Source: Paracoccus xiamenensis (GTDB lineage: Bacteria > Pseudomonadota > Alphaproteobacteria > Rhodobacterales > Rhodobacteraceae). Taken from it: a stretch of DNA of 52,449 bases. Below are positions 15,280 through 23,336 of the stretch, piece after piece (position 1 is the first letter of the stretch; every line of letters starts with the position of its first letter). The DNA lies in the NCBI RefSeq assembly GCF_011308835.1, contig NZ_JAAOHY010000013.1, forward strand, positions 1 to 52,449, in the 5' to 3' direction. The notes beneath the pieces were generated by a model. The model searched no databases. It was not told the DNA's origin and was given only the letters and a program-made list of their open reading frames with translations. The position numbers and the translations under genes are program-made.

Positions 15280-16541
15280 GTGACGTCGACCAGATGAGGC
15301 TGCCCCCGGGTTGGACACTGACGCCGGTCGGTGACCTATTGAAATTCAAGAACGGCTTGAACAAGGGCAGGGCATTCTTTGGCTACGGCACACCCATCGT
15401 GAACTACATGGATGTCTTCCGGCATGCTGGGCTGCGGCGCACGGATGTTCACGGCTTGGTGGACGTCACGAATGCCGAGAAACAGGCGTTCTCCGCCCGC
15501 AAGGGTGACATTCTGTTCACCCGGACCTCTGAAACCCCAGAGGAAGTGGGGATTTCCACGGTCCTGCTTGAAGACATCGAAGACGCTGTATTCAGTGGAT
15601 TCGTCCTGCGCGGTCGTCCTGTTAGTGACCGGTTGACCTCGGAGTTCGCTCAGTACTGCTTCGATTCTCGGTTCGTTCGGGGGCAAATCGTTTCCTCGGC
15701 AACATACACGACGCGTGCCCTGACGAACGGACGCATCCTTTCCAACGTCAAGCTTCCGCTGCCAGTCGACCCAGACGAACAACAGGCCATCGCCGCCGCC
15801 TTATCGGATGCGGATGGGGTGGTGGCGGGGTTGGAGCGGGTGATCGCCAAGAAGCGCCTGATCAAGCAGGGCGCGATGCAAGACCTCCTCACCGCCCGCC
15901 GCCGCCTCCCGGGGTTCTCGGGGGAGTGGGAAGTGAAGCGGCTCGGGAGTCTTGGGGTTTGCCTCCGAGGTGTCAGCTATGACGGAAGCGCCGACCTTTT
16001 CGAAACGGAAACGCCTGACTCGATCATGCTTCTTCGAGCAAACAACGTGCAGAATGGCGAGATTGTATATTTCGATGTTCAGCACGTTCGGAAAGAACGG
16101 GTTAAGCCGGTTCAGTGCTTGAAGCGCGGCGATGTCCTTGTTTGCATGGCAAACGGTAGCCGGGCGTTGGTCGGCAAGGCCGGCGTGTTCTGGGATGGCG
16201 ACGGCTCGACTTACACTTTCGGGGCGTTCATGGGATGCTTCCGCCCTGCGGCGGGTGCCGCCGCCGATGGGTATGTGCCATTCTTGTTTCAGTCGGACGA
16301 ATACCGCAACCAACTCAACGTGATCCTATCTGGCTCTGCTATCAACAACTTGGCGCCAAGTCAGATTCTGGGCTTCAGCTTCAAGATGCCGATGGATCAC
16401 AGCGAACAGCGAGCCATCACCGCTGTCCTCTCCGACCTAGACGCCGAAATCCAGACTCTCGAATCCCGCCTCGCCAAGGCTCGGGCGGTGAAGGAGGGGA
16501 TGATGCAGAATCTTTTGACAGGGCGGGTCAGACTGGTCTGA
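15276..16541 (+). CDS. hsdS: Type I restriction-modification specificity subunit HsdS
   Basis: A 421-residue specificity subunit that recognises the bipartite DNA target. Two variable target-recognition domains are visible (about 5-150 and 215-365). Each is followed by a conserved helical spacer: one around 175-210 (LSDADGVVAGLERVIAKKR) and one at the end (LSDLDAEIQTLESRLAKAR). The two spacers are similar, giving the usual two-fold pseudo-symmetry. I chose the ATG at 15276 because it overlaps the hsdM stop and begins the first domain; the longer upstream frame lies inside hsdM. Recognition sequence cannot be read from the protein. Confidence 0.95.
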   Translation: MSDVDQMRLPPGWTLTPVGDLLKFKNGLNKGRAFFGYGTPIVNYMDVFRHAGLRRTDVHGLVDVTNAEKQAFSARKGDILFTRTSETPEEVGISTVLLEDIEDAVFSGFVLRGRPVSDRLTSEFAQYCFDSRFVRGQIVSSATYTTRALTNGRILSNVKLPLPVDPDEQQAIAAALSDADGVVAGLERVIAKKRLIKQGAMQDLLTARRRLPGFSGEWEVKRLGSLGVCLRGVSYDGSADLFETETPDSIMLLRANNVQNGEIVYFDVQHVRKERVKPVQCLKRGDVLVCMANGSRALVGKAGVFWDGDGSTYTFGAFMGCFRPAAGAAADGYVPFLFQSDEYRNQLNVILSGSAINNLAPSQILGFSFKMPMDHSEQRAITAVLSDLDAEIQTLESRLAKARAVKEGMMQNLLTGRVRLV

Positions 16542-16572
16542 CTCAGGGGCGAGTATTTCAGGGGGTATTTCC

Positions 16573-19500
16573 ATGGCCATCGGCGATCCGGAACGCGCCA
16601 CACAAAACCGCATGATCGCGCAGATGTGCGGCGATACCTCCGGCACGGTCGGCGACCTTGGATGGCGCTACCTTGGCGACTGGCAGAAGCGCGAAGGCAA
16701 CGCCAATATCGAGCCCTCGCTCCTGCGCCCCTGGCTGCTGGCCCGAGGGTATGACCCCGATGTCGCGACCAAGGCCATCGCAGAGTTGCAACGCGCCGCC
16801 CGGATGGACGGGCTGAAGCTCTATGAGGCGAACCGCGCCACCTATGACATGCTGCGCTATGGCGTGCAGGTCACCCCCGGCCCCGGCGAGGCCCCGGTCA
16901 CCGTGCGCTTTGTTGATTGGGATAACCCTGCCGCCAATGATCTGGGCGTCGCCGAAGAGGTGGCGGTCACCGCCAAGAACCCCAAGGCCTACAACAAGCG
17001 CCCCGATCTGGTGATGTATGTGAACGGCATCGCCATGGGCGTGGTGGAGTTGAAGAAATCCACCGTCGATCTGGGCGAGGGTATCCGCCAGACGCTGGAC
17101 AACCAGCGGCCCGAATTCATCCGGCATTTCTTCACGACGGTGCAGATCACCCTTGCAGGCAACGACATGCAGGGCCTGCGCTATGCCGCGATCCAGACCC
17201 CGCAGCCGTATTGGCTGGCCTGGAAGGAGGAGAGCGAGATCCCCCTGCCCCTCGACCGCGACGTGTCGCAGATGCTGACGCCAGCGCGGTTTCTGGAATT
17301 GATCAACGATTTCATCCTGTTTGATGCCGGGATCAAAAAGGTTGCCCGCCCGAACCAATATTTCGCGGTGAAGGCCGCGCAAGAGGCGGTGGCGGCGAAA
17401 AACGGTGGGATCATCTGGCAGACCCAAGGCTCGGGTAAAAGCCTGATCATGGTGATGCTGGCCCGCTGGATCCGCGAGGCCCGCCCCGATGCGCGCATCC
17501 TGGTGGTGACGGATCGCAAGGAACTGGACGACCAGATTGAGGCGGTGTTCGGCAACACCGGCGACAAGGTGCGCCGCGCGAAATCCGGCGCCGACCTGCT
17601 GGCGGCACTGGCCGACCCCAAGGACCGCGTGGTGTCCTCGCTGGTCCACAAGTTCGGGCGGCGGGAGGAGGACGAGTTGGGTGCCATGATCGCCGATATC
17701 CAGCGCGGCCAGATCGGCGCACCGGTGGGCGAGTTCTTCGTCTTCATCGACGAGGCGCACCGGACCCAGTCGGGCAAGCTGGCCCGTGCCATGCGGATGA
17801 TCCTGCCGGGTGCGGTGTTCTTCGGTTTCACCGGCACGCCGCTTCTGCGGTCGGACAAACAGACGTCGCTCGAGGTGTTCGGGCCCTATATCGGCACGCC
17901 CTACCGTTTTAACGAGGCGGTCGAGGATGGCGTCGTGCTGGATCTGCGATACGAGGCGCGCGATATCGACCAGCGCGTGGCCTCTCCCAAGAAGATCGAC
18001 GAATGGTTCGAGGCCAAGACCAAGGGCCTGACACCGGTGGCCAAGGCGACCCTGAAACAGCGCTGGGGCACGTTGCAGCGCGTGCTGTCTTCGAAGGACC
18101 GCCTGGAACAAATCGCCAACGACATCATCATGGACATGGAACTGAAGCCGCGCCTGAAGGCAGGCCGTGGCAACGCCATGCTGGTTGCTGGCTCGATCCC
18201 CGAGGCGTGTAGGCTGTTCGAGATCTTCCGCAATTCCGGCTCGGACCTTGCCGGGAAATGCGCCATCGTCACGTCGTACAAACGGAACGCCTCGGAACTG
18301 ACCGGCGAAGAGGCCGGGATGGGCGAGACGGAAAAGCAGTACGTCTATCGCGTCTATGACCGGTTGATGACCGATCTGGGCACGGATGAAGAGGCCTATG
18401 AGGCCGAGGCCCTGCGGAAGTTCCGCAAGGAACCGGCGCAGATGAAGCTGCTGATCGTCGTCAGCCGCCTGCTGACCGGCTTCGACGCGCCAACGGCGAC
18501 CTACATCTACATCGACAAGCAGATGCGCGACCACGGGCTGTTCCAGGCGATCTGCCGGGTGAACCGCCTGGACGGGGATGACAAGGATTATGGCTATGTC
18601 GTCGACTACAAGGACCTGTTCAAGAACATCGAGACAGCCGTCGAGGACTACACCTCAGGCGCCTTCGACGCCTTCGATGCGACCGATGTCGAGGGGCTGA
18701 TTTCCTCGCGGGCCGAAAAGGCGGGCGAAGATCTGATGACCGCGCGCGATGCGTGGTTCGGGCTGCTGGACCCCGTGGAACAACCCAAGGGCGATGACCA
18801 GATGCTTGCCTATTTCTCGAGCCCCGGAGGGGGGGAGACCGATCCGCAGGCTGAGGAAAAGGCGCGGCGGCGTCAGGCGCTCTACAAGCTGGCTGGGTCT
18901 TATGCCCGTGCCTTTGCGTCGGTGGCGGATGATCCCGCAGCCTCGGGGGTCAATGACCTGCAGTTGGCGCAGTACCGCAACGAGGTGGAACGGGCGATTA
19001 CGCTGCGTGATGCCGTGCGCCTGCACAGCGGCGATGCCGTGGACATGAAGCAGTTCGAGCCCGCGATGCGGCACCTGATCGACACCTACATCAAGGCAGA
19101 TGGGTCCGAGGTGATCTCGCATCTGGACGATATCAGCCTGATCGATCTGGTGGCGAGCAAGGGGGCTGCAGTCGAGGGGGAGCTGCCCAGTTCCCTGAAG
19201 AAGAAGCGGGAGAACGTCGCCGAAGCCATCGAGAACAATGTGCGCAGGCTGATCATCGACGAAACGCCGGTGAACCCGAAATTCTACGAGCGAATGTCCG
19301 AACTGCTGACCGACCTCGTCAAGAAGCGGAAGGACGACGCCATCGCCTATGCGGAGTATCTCGAGAAGATCGCGGAACTGGTCAGGGCCGTGAAGGCAGG
19401 GCACGGAAGCGAATACCCAGCGACCATCACCACGCCGGGGCGCAAGGCACTATACGACAATCTCGGTCAGGATGAAGCCGCGACCATGTCGGTTGATGAG

Positions 19501-19644
19501 GCGATCCGCAGCACGGCGCAGACGGGGTGGCGCGGAAACAAGATGAAGGAGCGGATGCTGCGGCGAAAGCTGCTGGAGTTCCTCGACACAGAGGACGCTG
19601 TGGACAGCATCATCGAGATCATCCGGTCGCATGATGAATACTGA
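16573..19644 (+). CDS. hsdR: Type I restriction enzyme translocase/nuclease subunit HsdR
   Basis: A 1023-residue motor and nuclease subunit. The N-terminal nuclease shows Asp145 (RPDLVMY) and the Glu159-x-Lys161 pair (GVVELKKS). The SF2 motor follows with Walker A Lys289 (QGSGKS) and the DEAH box at 393-396. Motif VI-like sequence (FQAICRVNRLD) lies near 660. The C-terminal helical region would contact the methylase. It cuts unmodified DNA after ATP-driven translocation. It is intact and full-length, 31 bases after hsdS, so the system should be functional. Its last 14 bases overlap the metallopeptidase gene. Confidence 0.96.
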   Translation: MAIGDPERATQNRMIAQMCGDTSGTVGDLGWRYLGDWQKREGNANIEPSLLRPWLLARGYDPDVATKAIAELQRAARMDGLKLYEANRATYDMLRYGVQVTPGPGEAPVTVRFVDWDNPAANDLGVAEEVAVTAKNPKAYNKRPDLVMYVNGIAMGVVELKKSTVDLGEGIRQTLDNQRPEFIRHFFTTVQITLAGNDMQGLRYAAIQTPQPYWLAWKEESEIPLPLDRDVSQMLTPARFLELINDFILFDAGIKKVARPNQYFAVKAAQEAVAAKNGGIIWQTQGSGKSLIMVMLARWIREARPDARILVVTDRKELDDQIEAVFGNTGDKVRRAKSGADLLAALADPKDRVVSSLVHKFGRREEDELGAMIADIQRGQIGAPVGEFFVFIDEAHRTQSGKLARAMRMILPGAVFFGFTGTPLLRSDKQTSLEVFGPYIGTPYRFNEAVEDGVVLDLRYEARDIDQRVASPKKIDEWFEAKTKGLTPVAKATLKQRWGTLQRVLSSKDRLEQIANDIIMDMELKPRLKAGRGNAMLVAGSIPEACRLFEIFRNSGSDLAGKCAIVTSYKRNASELTGEEAGMGETEKQYVYRVYDRLMTDLGTDEEAYEAEALRKFRKEPAQMKLLIVVSRLLTGFDAPTATYIYIDKQMRDHGLFQAICRVNRLDGDDKDYGYVVDYKDLFKNIETAVEDYTSGAFDAFDATDVEGLISSRAEKAGEDLMTARDAWFGLLDPVEQPKGDDQMLAYFSSPGGGETDPQAEEKARRRQALYKLAGSYARAFASVADDPAASGVNDLQLAQYRNEVERAITLRDAVRLHSGDAVDMKQFEPAMRHLIDTYIKADGSEVISHLDDISLIDLVASKGAAVEGELPSSLKKKRENVAEAIENNVRRLIIDETPVNPKFYERMSELLTDLVKKRKDDAIAYAEYLEKIAELVRAVKAGHGSEYPATITTPGRKALYDNLGQDEAATMSVDEAIRSTAQTGWRGNKMKERMLRRKLLEFLDTEDAVDSIIEIIRSHDEY

Positions 19645-20344
19645 ACTGATCGAGATCGCTGGCCTGTCGGTAGAACTGGTCCGCAAGCCGATCAAGAACC
19701 TGCATATCGGGGTCTATCCTCCTGAAGGTCGCGTACGCGTCGCAGCCCCTCCCGCCATCAGCGAAGATGCGGTCCGAGTGGCCGTTGTGACCCGGCTGGG
19801 CTGGATCAAGAAGAAGCAGCGCGAGTTCGAAGGTCAGGCGAGACAACCCGAACGCCGGTACGTCTCCGGCGAGACCCATTTTGTATTCGGCAAACCGTTT
19901 CGGCTTATGGTCCAGCCGAACGGCAAGAACCGCTGTGCGATTCGGCCAGACGCTTCAGATCGCCTGACGATGTTGGTGCCAGCAGGCTCAACGCACGACC
20001 AGATGGTACGCTGGATGGCGACGTGGTACCGATCGCAGCTGCGGGAAAAGGCCGCTCCCCGCATCGCCAAGTGGTCGGATCGGCTAAGCGTACCGATACC
20101 GCGGTGGGGCATCAGGTTGATGAAGACGAAATGGGGTAGCTGCAATCCCGAAAAGGGGCTGATGTGGCTGAACCTCGACTTGGCGAAGAAACCTCTGGCC
20201 GCCGTCGACTACGTCATCCTGCATGAGATGGCTCATTTCGTGTCGCCGAGACACGACGACGTGTTCTTGAACGTTCTAGATCGGAACATGCCGGGATGGC
20301 GACAGATCCGGGCGGACCTTAACGCCCTTCCGCTTTCAGAGTAA
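19631..20344 (+). CDS. YgjP-type (DUF45) metallopeptidase linked to the restriction operon
   Basis: A 237-residue protein of the YgjP/DUF45 zinc-peptidase family. The signature HEMAHFVSPRH (HExxH plus a third His) lies near residue 200, preceded by K-W-G-S-C-N near 170, both diagnostic. These are SprT/WSS1-like gluzincins. Such genes are recurrent companions of hsdR in type I loci, and the 14-bp overlap with hsdR shows co-translation here. A role in trimming or turning over the restriction complex or DNA-protein crosslinks is a reasonable inference, not established. Confidence 0.85.
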   Translation: MMNTELIEIAGLSVELVRKPIKNLHIGVYPPEGRVRVAAPPAISEDAVRVAVVTRLGWIKKKQREFEGQARQPERRYVSGETHFVFGKPFRLMVQPNGKNRCAIRPDASDRLTMLVPAGSTHDQMVRWMATWYRSQLREKAAPRIAKWSDRLSVPIPRWGIRLMKTKWGSCNPEKGLMWLNLDLAKKPLAAVDYVILHEMAHFVSPRHDDVFLNVLDRNMPGWRQIRADLNALPLSE

Positions 20345-20387
20345 CGAGTGCTTCCCGTTTCATCGCACTGGCGTGAGGTCGCAGACC

Positions 20388-20459
20388 ATGACTGCAGGAC
20401 GAGAATTCAGAATGGCCGATGAAGACGAGGGAAATACTTCAAGAAAGGCCACGGACTGA
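20388..20459 (+). CDS. Tiny open frame overlapping the start of the nuclease gene
   Basis: A 23-codon frame from ATG 20388 (second ATG at 20412) ends in TGA at 20457-20459, the last base of which begins the ATG of the next gene (TGATG). The overlap geometry matches translational coupling, as in the rest of the operon. It may be a leader peptide that loads ribosomes for the nuclease, or chance. The peptide is acidic then basic and resembles nothing I know. Confidence 0.3.
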   Translation: MTAGREFRMADEDEGNTSRKATD

Positions 20460-21376
20460 TGGCGAGGCTTGAGGCAACCAGCACGCATTACATCAAGCTG
20501 GGTCGTGGAGGGGAATGGGCGGCTCAGGCTATCGGCGAGGGCGTCCTCCGTTTTGGGTATCGCGAGCTGCCGCACGATCTTTGCGTGGTCGGGGACTGGG
20601 GCGGCGCTCGAGAAGCGTGGCGTGCGCATAGAGGCGGTAACGATGCGGTCCTGACCAGCGACATGAACCAGGCTCGCACCTTCTACACCGCTCCGGAAAC
20701 CTCGTTGTTCATCACCTTCCATGCTGGGCGCATGTACTGGTGCCGCCCCCGCGGTCCTGTGGAACTGCTCGCGGATAGGACGAAACTTCGCAGAACCGTG
20801 GACGGCTGGCACGGTCAGACCGTGGGCGGCGACGATCTGTTCCATGAGCGGCTGTCGGGCCGCCTTCTTAAGGTGCAAGGATTTCGTGGGACGATTTGCG
20901 CGGTTGATGCCGAAGATTATCTGCTCCGAAAACTTGGGGACGAGGTGACGCCCCAGGTCGAAGCTGCGGTGCAGGCAGAAATGCATATGATTGCCGCGAT
21001 TTCCGGGTTGATGGGTCTTCTGACCTGGCAGGATTTCGAACTGCTGGTCGACCTTGTTTTCTCGTCCAGCGGCTGGAAGCGCACGGGCGCAACCGGAGGC
21101 GTCCAGAACACCGTCGACATCGAGTTGTTGTTGCCTTCAACGCAGGAGCGAGCGTTTGTACAAGTCAAGTCGCAGGCAACACCGGCTCAGCTCGCTGACT
21201 ATGTGGGGCGCATGGCCGAAATGGACGGCGTGCATCGCATGTTCTTTGTCTGGCACACAGGCGATGTGGGACCAGCACCTGACCACGGCCGGGTCACACT
21301 CGTCGGCCCCGACGAACTAGCCCGAATGGTCTTGGACGCAGGGCTAGCGACATGGCTACGGCAGAAGGTAAGTTGA
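20459..21376 (+). CDS. PD-(D/E)XK superfamily nuclease, Mrr-like fold
   Basis: A 305-residue protein. The C-terminal half has a restriction-endonuclease-like core: F-E-L-L-V-D-L-V-F around residue 196, T-G-A-T-G-G-V-Q-N then Asp220 (VDIELLLP), and Gln235-Val-Lys237 (AFVQVKS). This is the D-(Q)xK variant seen in Mrr-type nucleases. The N-terminal half (about 1-150) is an unrecognised domain, perhaps a target sensor. It follows hsdMSR-ygjP in the same direction, suggesting an added DNA-targeting component of the defence locus. Whether it acts with the type I system or independently is unknown. Confidence 0.7.
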   Translation: MARLEATSTHYIKLGRGGEWAAQAIGEGVLRFGYRELPHDLCVVGDWGGAREAWRAHRGGNDAVLTSDMNQARTFYTAPETSLFITFHAGRMYWCRPRGPVELLADRTKLRRTVDGWHGQTVGGDDLFHERLSGRLLKVQGFRGTICAVDAEDYLLRKLGDEVTPQVEAAVQAEMHMIAAISGLMGLLTWQDFELLVDLVFSSSGWKRTGATGGVQNTVDIELLLPSTQERAFVQVKSQATPAQLADYVGRMAEMDGVHRMFFVWHTGDVGPAPDHGRVTLVGPDELARMVLDAGLATWLRQKVS

Positions 21377-21710
21377 TACACTTGCCGTAAGGGCGACGCC
21401 CGCCCCCTCCTCTGGTTCCTCCCCGGCCCCTATCGTATTCGGGGGGGCGCAGCGCGGAAGTTTGCCAGCGCCAGGCGATTTCACCGGGGAATCCAGGTGG
21501 AATCCACCTGAGCCACCCAAGCGCCGTTTCAATCAATAAAACAAGGCTTTAAGCGCCTCCGCAGGGTGGATTCCTTCTGGATTCCAAGGTGGATTCCAGA
21601 ATCCACTTCGCGGAAGCCAGGGCCGGGATCCAGCGCAGCGGAAGCCACCGGAATCCAGTCGGGATCCAGCCCGCCCGAAGCCACCCAAAACCACAGGACC
21701 AGCCTGCCCC
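21377..21710. other. Gene-less region with clustered TGGATTCC repeats
   Basis: About 330 bases between the nuclease gene and a broken ParB-like gene, with no supported gene. From 21488 to 21672 it contains many copies of TGGATTCC and its reverse GGAATCCA. Three direct copies start at 21567, 21578 and 21590, about one helical turn apart, and inverted copies occur near 21488, 21499 and 21650. A GGATCCAG variant appears near 21627 and 21662. Regular helical spacing suggests protein-binding sites, for example for a ParB- or terminase-type protein. Confidence 0.5.
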
Positions 21711-22070
21711 ATGGACCTCACCTTTGCGCCGCGCCAGATCGAGTTCTGGCCGATCGAGCGCCTGCGCCCCTATGCCCGGAACGCCAAGATGCACGGGTCG
21801 GATCAGGTGGCCCGCATTGCCGCCAGCATGGCCTGCTTCGGCTGGACCGTGCGCTGCATGGTCGGAGATGATGGCGAGCTGATCGCCGATCATGGCCGGG
21901 TGCTGGCGGCGACGGAACTGGGGCTTGCCGAGGTGCCGTTGATCCGGCTGGGCCATCTCGACCAGGCCGAACGCTGGGCTTATCGGATCGCCGACAACAA
22001 GCTGACCGAGCCCGGTGACTGAGACGAGGCGCTCCGAACTCCGGCGCATCAGTTGCTGGAAGTCGGATGA
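21711..22070 (+). pseudogene. Truncated ParB-like N-terminal domain gene
   Basis: The product starts with a ParB/sulfiredoxin-fold domain: P-I-E-R-L-R-P-Y-A-R-N-A-K near residue 15, and A-D-H-G-R-V-L-A-A around 60 in place of the usual G-H-x-R. It stops at 22020-22022 after ADNKLTEPGD, at the point where intact relatives read G-D-W-D. The next codons continue in frame (DEAL, then similar residues) to a second stop at 22068-22070. In relatives this domain leads a longer phage protein, often with a DNA methyltransferase domain. This is therefore a remnant with a nonsense change and a large downstream loss. Confidence 0.7.
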
Positions 22071-22082
22071 ATCGATACCTCG

Positions 22083-22613
22083 TCAGGACGAGCTCAGCTT
22101 ATAGACCCTGCCCCTTTCGGCGAGTTTTTCGGAGGTCACGTTCAGCCCAAGTTTCTTCTTCAGCGAACGGGAAATGGCACCGCGAATCGAGTGCGCCTGC
22201 CATCCCGTCGCCTCGGCAATCTCAGCGATGGTCGCGCCTTCCTGCTCTTGCAGCATGGCGATCAGCTGCGCCTGTTTGGTGCCGGGGCGCTGGGCAGCGG
22301 CGATGACCTCCGGCTTGGCATCCCGCAGCGCCGCCATGGTCTTGGCCACGACCGGATCGATGCCGATGGCGTCCAGCCCGGCCTCGGTGGCGATCAGCGT
22401 GGTGCCATACCCATCGCCGGTTTCACGCCAGAGCGGCTCATTGCGCCGGAGATTGGCCTCGACCTCCTCGATGAAGCCGAGCTTGATCATCCGCCCAATA
22501 GCCATCTTCGCGGCGGCGCCACGCAGCCCCTCGGGCAGCGGCAGGGCGAGATTGCCCGGCCGGGCGCTGGCGCGGGTCAGGATCAGGGTCTGGGTGTCGG
22601 TAAGTTTGGTCAT
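22083..22613 (-). CDS. DUF3489 domain protein
   Basis: A 176-residue protein with the DUF3489 arrangement. The N-terminal half (L-T-D-T-Q-T-L-I-L-T-R-A) is followed by a C-terminal helix-turn-helix: K-Q-A-Q-L-I-A-M-L, then G-A-T-I-A-E-I-A-E-A-T-G-W-Q-A-H-S-I-R-G-A. The H-S-I-R-G segment is highly typical. DUF3489 genes are common on alphaproteobacterial plasmids and phages, and a DNA-binding role is likely though untested. GGAG just upstream supports the start. It converges on the broken ParB-like gene. Confidence 0.85.
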   Translation of the reverse strand: MTKLTDTQTLILTRASARPGNLALPLPEGLRGAAAKMAIGRMIKLGFIEEVEANLRRNEPLWRETGDGYGTTLIATEAGLDAIGIDPVVAKTMAALRDAKPEVIAAAQRPGTKQAQLIAMLQEQEGATIAEIAEATGWQAHSIRGAISRSLKKKLGLNVTSEKLAERGRVYKLSSS

Positions 22614-22710
22614 CGTTAACTCCGTGTATCGCCGCCCCAGGCTGCGGTCGGCTTCTACGGAGCCGGGCCCCGCGTGGGGCGTGGCTCAGCGGTTGGCACG
22701 GGCCAGCCTG

Positions 22711-22956
22711 TCAGGCAGCGTGTTCGCCCTCGCCAAAGGCAAAATCGATGATCTGCTTCAGTAGATGGGCCTGATACTCGAGGCTGCCGAGGTCGCCCCA
22801 GTTCAGCCGGTCCGAGTCGGCACCGAAGTGGTCGTCGCTGAAGGACTGCAACCGGGCCAGCATCGCGTCGATTTCGGCTTTCTTCGCGATGAAGGCAGCA
22901 ACGGCGGCGTCATTGGTTCGGGCGGGCTTGCGGGTCATGTCGATACTCAGGTTCAT
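22711..22956 (-). CDS. Small hypothetical protein beside DUF3489
   Basis: An 81-residue protein, mostly helical, rich in Ala, Asp and Leu (AVAAFIAKKAEIDAMLARLQ near residue 20). No DNA-binding motif or membrane segment is visible. The ATG at 22956 overlaps the preceding gene's stop (ATGA), supporting a real operon gene. A Met at 22938 is an alternative start. Such proteins accompany DUF3489 and DUF6900 genes on mobile alphaproteobacterial DNA; I know no function. Confidence 0.55.
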   Translation of the reverse strand: MNLSIDMTRKPARTNDAAVAAFIAKKAEIDAMLARLQSFSDDHFGADSDRLNWGDLGSLEYQAHLLKQIIDFAFGEGEHAA

Positions 22957-23141
22957 TTCGTGGCGGCGGCAAAGCCAGCGGCATGGGCCTCTACTAGCGC
23001 GCTGCGGATCGCCCAGACTGCGACATCGTGGAAATCCAGCGCGTCGCGGTTGAGGGTCTCCAGCGTCTTCAGCCTGTGGAAATGGCGCTGGGCGATGTCG
23101 GTCAGCAGGGTGTCTGTGGCGGGCTGGTTCGGTTTGGTCAT
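22953..23141 (-). CDS. DUF6900-like small protein
   Basis: A 62-residue protein with the pattern I associate with DUF6900: a helix ending T-L-E-T-L-N-R-D, then D-F-H-D-V-A-V-W-A-I-R-S-A-L-V-E-A and a final A-G-F. The start at 23141 places the protein at typical length; a longer frame to 23201 is possible but has no better ribosome site. It reads with the following two leftward genes as one short operon. Function unknown. Confidence 0.6.
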   Translation of the reverse strand: MTKPNQPATDTLLTDIAQRHFHRLKTLETLNRDALDFHDVAVWAIRSALVEAHAAGFAAATK

Positions 23142-23336
23142 GATATGGCCTTCGGTGGTGAGTTGCATCGCATTGGCACCGTCAGAATCGCTCTGATGCA
23201 CGGCCGTATAAAGTAAATCACGAGCAATTTCATTTCTTTATGATCATGCTGAAGGGTGCCGATGTAGGACATTCGAGAATACCACGAACAACCTTATGAC
23301 AGGCGGACCTTTAGCCTTGGGGCGCTGCGACCTGCG

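Noticed and set aside
13045..15318. A 757-codon open frame on the minus strand opposite hsdM
   Set aside because: It is a GC-driven shadow of hsdM: the opposite strand has all methyltransferase motifs and overlaps with hsdS, and the shadow has no recognisable domain.
16558..18534. A 658-codon open frame on the minus strand opposite hsdR
   Set aside because: Low-complexity composition with no domain, fully covered by hsdR with its nuclease and helicase motifs.
20459..21376. HsdS or HsdM fragment
   Set aside because: No target-recognition repeats or methylase motifs; instead Asp220 and Gln235-Val-Lys237 fit a Mrr-like nuclease.
6532..23141. A complete inducible prophage
   Set aside because: No terminase, portal, capsid, tail or lysis genes are present; only early-type genes, an eroded ParB-like gene and a restriction operon are found, so a satellite or remnant is the better description.
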